Shown: positions 6,401-8,122 of the stretch, piece by piece
Layout of the letters: each line of letters starts with the position of its first letter
Numbering within the stretch: the first letter of the stretch is position 1
Source: Clostridia bacterium
Lineage (GTDB): Bacteria > Bacillota > Clostridia > Oscillospirales > CAG-272
NCBI GenBank assembly: GCA_017629925.1
Contig: JAGBWH010000198.1
Span: 1 to 8,122 of the forward strand
Direction of reading: 5' to 3'
Length of the DNA: 8,122 nucleotides
Made by a program: the position numbers and the translations under genes
The notes under the pieces: generated by a model
The model's database searches: none
Told to the model about the DNA's origin: nothing
Seen by the model: only the letters and a program-made list of their open reading frames with translations

Positions 6401-8122
6401 CTTGAGCAGGCATAGCTTCGGGCAGGTTATCCCAACCATCAAAAATCATGCCTTCTACTTCAGGTGCTTCGGGCAAGTCAACCGTGTGACCAAATACCAC
6501 TTCTGCTGTGTGAGCGACTTCGCCTTCGACCATAAAGGTGACGGTGAATACCATAGGTTTGTATTTTGCGGTACAAATCAGGTCTTTTTCAGCCACTTCG
6601 GTCAGACCATCCCAACCTTCAAAGACAAAGCCTTCTTTTTCGGGCGCTTCGGGTACGGTGATGGGTTGACCATCTTCTACGACATACTCTTCCAGCTTCT
6701 TGCCGTCAGCCACGAAAGCAACCGTGTAGGTAGCACCAATCAGGGCTTCTGCGGTCAAATCGGATGCAGGCATGGTTTGAGGCAGACGAGTCCATCCAAG
6801 GAATACACGGCCTGTTTCGGGTGCGTCAGGTGTGGGAATAGGATCGCCCGTGAGCACTTCATAGCTGGCGTATACTTCGCCGTTGACATAGTAGGTAACT
6901 GTGTTCAACAGAGGTTTATAGCTACCATTGACATAAATGGGCTCTTTGGCAATAATGGAAACTTGTTTATCCCATCCAGAGAAGACATAGCCCTCTTTTT
7001 CAGGGGGTGTGGGCATCAAAATTCTTGTGCCCGTTTCAAGCACAGATTCTGCAAAAGGCTGGCCATCAATAATGAACGCCAAAAGGAAACTGTGTTGCGT
7101 CATATAGAGTGCATCTACGACCAAGTTGCAAGCAGGCATCACATCGGGCAGATTGCTCCATTTCACAAAGCGACGCTTTTTGACGGGAGGTGCTTCGATG
7201 GGCTCAATGGCTGTACCGTATGCATACTCGACACGGCTGAAAGGCATACCCTTCACGCGGTAATCGACGGTGTAGAGACGAGGTGTATAAATGGCTTCGG
7301 AGATAATCACTTGGTTGTCGACTTCTTCGGGCAGATTGCTCCAACCTTCAAAATCGCAACCTTCTTTTTCGGGTGCTTCGGGGCATTCAATGGTAGATCC
7401 GGCGGTCAGGCGCAATACGGCGATTTCTTCGCCGTCTGCCACGAAGGTGATATGGCAACCTGCTCTTCTGCCCACCGCATGAATGGTGACTTCTTCGTCG
7501 GGCATTTGCTCGGGTACGTTATCCCATGCATCATAGAGAATATCATCAATGACACGAGCCACGTTGGGAATCTCGATGCTTGCGCCATAAGGTACTTTGA
7601 AGGATGCCACTTCTTCACCACAGCACATAAAGTAGACAAAGTGCTGGTGAGGTTGGTAGTTGGCATGGAAAGTCAGGTCTTCTTCGCCTACGGTCGCGGG
7701 CACTTCTTCTACCCAGCCCAGCAAATCGTATCCTTCTTTTTCGGACAGTTCAGGCAGAGTGAGTTCTGTATTTTTGCCAAAGAAGAATTCCTCGACCATG
7801 TCCAGCACCACGCAAGTCACTTTCACTTGATCGTCCTTGAGGGTGGCGGTGACAACCACGTCATGGTCGGGCATAATATCAGGCAGACCATTCCAAGTTT
7901 TTACCTCGCTCATGGCACTCACTTCATCGGCGGCAATGACAGGATCACCGTAGTTGACGGATTGGTCAAATACAACGATATCATCGACAAGGTAAAGCAG
8001 GTGGTGAGCATTGGGTTGATAGTGCGCGCGAATCACCGCATCTTGTGTGGCTTCCGCAGGCACATCTGCCCAACTTACAAAGGTATACCCATATTTATAG
8101 GGTGCTTCGGGCAATGCGGGGG
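3408..8122 (-). CDS. Giant InlB-B/Listeria-Bacteroides-type repeat protein, 5' end outside window
   Basis: The visible part is the C-terminal 1570 residues; the frame is open at the window edge, and the TTG at 8114 lies inside a repeat (PALPEAP), so it is not the start. The body is 24 units (the first partial) of about 60 residues following the pattern VTFMVDGE...YG..I..PEAPEKEGY.F.GW..LP..MP..DV.V.A.Y. This matches the InlB B-repeat family (Listeria-Bacteroides repeat, Flg_new), small beta-grasp-like modules usual in surface and adhesin proteins of Firmicutes. The Trp of the GW position is kept in all 24 units. Acidic VEEP linkers interrupt the array twice. The protein ends in a 74-residue tail rich in Lys and Arg, with no LPXTG motif, membrane helix or other wall-anchoring domain. 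Export and any N-terminal functional domain cannot be judged because the N-terminus is absent. A role in adhesion or as a surface spacer is inferred from the family, not shown. Confidence 0.9.
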   Translation of the reverse strand, partial: PALPEAPYKYGYTFVSWADVPAEATQDAVIRAHYQPNAHHLLYLVDDIVVFDQSVNYGDPVIAADEVSAMSEVKTWNGLPDIMPDHDVVVTATLKDDQVKVTCVVLDMVEEFFFGKNTELTLPELSEKEGYDLLGWVEEVPATVGEEDLTFHANYQPHQHFVYFMCCGEEVASFKVPYGASIEIPNVARVIDDILYDAWDNVPEQMPDEEVTIHAVGRRAGCHITFVADGEEIAVLRLTAGSTIECPEAPEKEGCDFEGWSNLPEEVDNQVIISEAIYTPRLYTVDYRVKGMPFSRVEYAYGTAIEPIEAPPVKKRRFVKWSNLPDVMPACNLVVDALYMTQHSFLLAFIIDGQPFAESVLETGTRILMPTPPEKEGYVFSGWDKQVSIIAKEPIYVNGSYKPLLNTVTYYVNGEVYASYEVLTGDPIPTPDAPETGRVFLGWTRLPQTMPASDLTAEALIGATYTVAFVADGKKLEEYVVEDGQPITVPEAPEKEGFVFEGWDGLTEVAEKDLICTAKYKPMVFTVTFMVEGEVAHTAEVVFGHTVDLPEAPEVEGMIFDGWDNLPEAMPAQDVTVSALLHEAPQPEVVEEPVVEEPAPAVLYSVVFYLGEDEYARYEVEAGQSVPTPESPAPEIGFNGWEEILEVMPENDLAIHAAMIPLYAIAYMVDGEEIASFAVLADQPVPTPESVPEKQGYTFEGWENYTGVASADLVCNAIYYPRAHRVTFMLGEEMLTQYELAYGESIAFIDAPEVEGKVFAGWDHELTVMPDADVVFSAVMEDAPIVEEIVEEPVVEEVVEEPAVEEVVEEPAVEEIPTYTLTLMCGEDIWATLTLAAGDPIAVPSRPELPDDAFDSWIDLPEVMPEQDIVVYAKYKEQLQLVRFMLDEELFTEYRIAPSVTVDMPDVPAKEGHVFSGWGSEPITDADNALVYCGRYIPNIHTVVFMVGKKIVHTITVPFGAVIPEGEVEAPTLENKTFFGWRDVPATMPDADVKLQAIFDARFAVTYLLDDVLFHEDILAPKAKIVPPEVPEKYGYTFAGWSEYPKKMRHEPITIKGTYAPNVHRVTFMNGENVLAAADVAYRTSIPLPPVPELEGYAFAGWDMVPDLMPNEDIVITAQYTPVDYGLTFVVDGVVFPEIRVGYGEPIPCPAVADRIGYTFVWENLPETMPAATLILQGKYLLNTHTVTYMANGETFAEQTFTYGEAITPITEKPKTKKRKYMFYRWENLPSVMPDQDIVALASFDHRRKVMALMKTVTYKMEGQVYQTQKVLPGDIIVPPSDPFKLGYKLIAWKDLPSVMPGEDIVVEAEFELEFCTAEFRVDDAVFYSTDLPYGAEVVAPKAPIKTGYTFIEWKNAPTQMPNYSFVSDAVYHKNIYKVSYVVGDVVVHVGEFEWGRDIPLYIPEHIPHGIFEGWQGLPSIMPAEDITVFALLSIKEFKVTYLIDRDHSTFAMVPYGELIVPPKMPIREGKGVVEWKNLPDDCLMPGRDIVVEAVWGDRRHAEAYDEYLESLTDSKEQNEKGKKKLSRKEKKRQKKENKKHKKMSKKDAARQRALDVENEIRRRMRRLMR
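3411..3632 (-). other. Basic C-terminal tail of the giant protein
   Basis: These are the 74 residues after the last Trp of the last repeat. By eye they hold 28 Lys/Arg and 14 Asp/Glu, with 17 Lys/Arg in a 27-residue core (KGKKKLSRKEKKRQKK onward), ending in RRRMRRLMR. The pattern suggests a long charged helix. It contrasts with the acidic repeat body and could bind anionic polymers, nucleic acid or the acidic repeats. No known anchoring motif is present. Confidence 0.8.
4353..4388 (-). other. Short basic insertion between two B repeats
   Basis: Twelve residues, DHRRKVMALMKT, sit between a unit ending MPDQDIVALASF and the next unit starting VTYKMEGQ. It lengthens the junction compared with ordinary unit boundaries and again separates two B-type units. 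Confidence 0.5.
5673..5780 (-). other. Acidic VEEP-rich linker (36 residues)
   Basis: A Glu/Val/Pro-rich spacer between two B-type repeat units, built from VEEPAVEEV-like 9-residue blocks. It is likely extended and flexible, as Pro/Glu-rich spacers of surface proteins usually are. It contains a 27-bp tandem DNA repeat. Confidence 0.8.
5679..5759. repeat. 27-bp tandem repeat, three copies
   Basis: Copies at 5679-5705, 5706-5732 and 5733-5759. The first two differ at one base of 27; the third is more diverged. The period is a multiple of three, so copy-number change keeps the reading frame of the giant gene and only alters linker length. Confidence 0.85.
6312..6374 (-). other. Acidic VEEP-rich linker (21 residues)
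   Basis: EAPQPEVVEEPVVEEPAPAV and a final L, between a B unit ending MPAQDVTVSALL and the next B unit starting VVFYLGEDE. Composition matches the longer linker nearer the C-terminus. Confidence 0.8.

Larger units (their letters stand above)
3633..8122 (-). repeat. Array of 24 protein repeat units, alternating types A and B
   Basis: Each unit is about 60 codons (180 bp). Type A units carry EKEGY.F.GW and end in .Y.P..HT (for example TYAPNVHR, RYIPNIHT, KYKPMVFT). Type B units end in MP..DV.V.A. From the 5' side I read A B A B A B A B A B, linker, B A B, linker, B A B A B A B, short linker, B A B and a final hybrid unit. The A-position units just before and after the third linker (KYLLNTHT and VYHKNIYK endings) keep an MP motif and are intermediates. 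Units are strongly diverged, so the array is old rather than a recent tandem amplification. Confidence 0.75.

Noticed and set aside
8112..8114. TTG as the start codon of the giant protein
   Set aside because: The frame stays open upstream to the window edge and the residues around it (PALPEAPYKYGYTF) are the middle of a repeat unit, so the true start lies outside the window.

Overview
The window looks like chromosomal DNA from a Gram-positive, Clostridia-like (Firmicutes) bacterium, perhaps an Oscillospiraceae-type or other gut lineage. This is inferred from three things: a divergent type IIA topoisomerase B subunit of the kind I associate with Clostridia, a very large protein made of InlB-B/Listeria-Bacteroides-type repeats, and purine-rich AGGA-type ribosome binding sites. 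No marker fixes the species.

All three genes lie on the minus strand, so transcription runs from high to low coordinates. In that order they are: (1) 8122-3408, the C-terminal 1570 residues of a giant repeat protein whose 5' end lies outside the window; (2) a 225-bp intergenic stretch holding three consecutive hairpins, the last followed by a T-run and so a plausible terminator; (3) 3182-1977, a 401-residue cytosolic-looking protein I do not recognise; (4) a 125-bp gap with a perfect 8-bp inverted repeat just before the next ribosome binding site; (5) 1851-1, a GyrB/ParE-type topoisomerase subunit that runs off the window with probably only its last few dozen residues missing. I see no tRNA, rRNA, CRISPR array, insertion sequence or phage gene.

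Nothing in the sequence shows that the three genes work together. The topoisomerase is housekeeping and its partner A subunit may lie beyond coordinate 1. The terminator separates the giant gene from the 401-residue gene, and the 401-residue gene may or may not be co-transcribed with the topoisomerase gene.

The most interesting part is the architecture of the giant protein. It has 24 visible repeat units of about 60 residues that alternate between two recognisable types (A and B), giving a roughly 120-residue higher-order period. The alternation breaks at three insertions, each lying between two B units; two of these are acidic VEEP-rich linkers, one with 27-bp tandem DNA repeats. The repeats carry no LPXTG motif or membrane anchor and end in a lysine/arginine-rich tail of about 74 residues.
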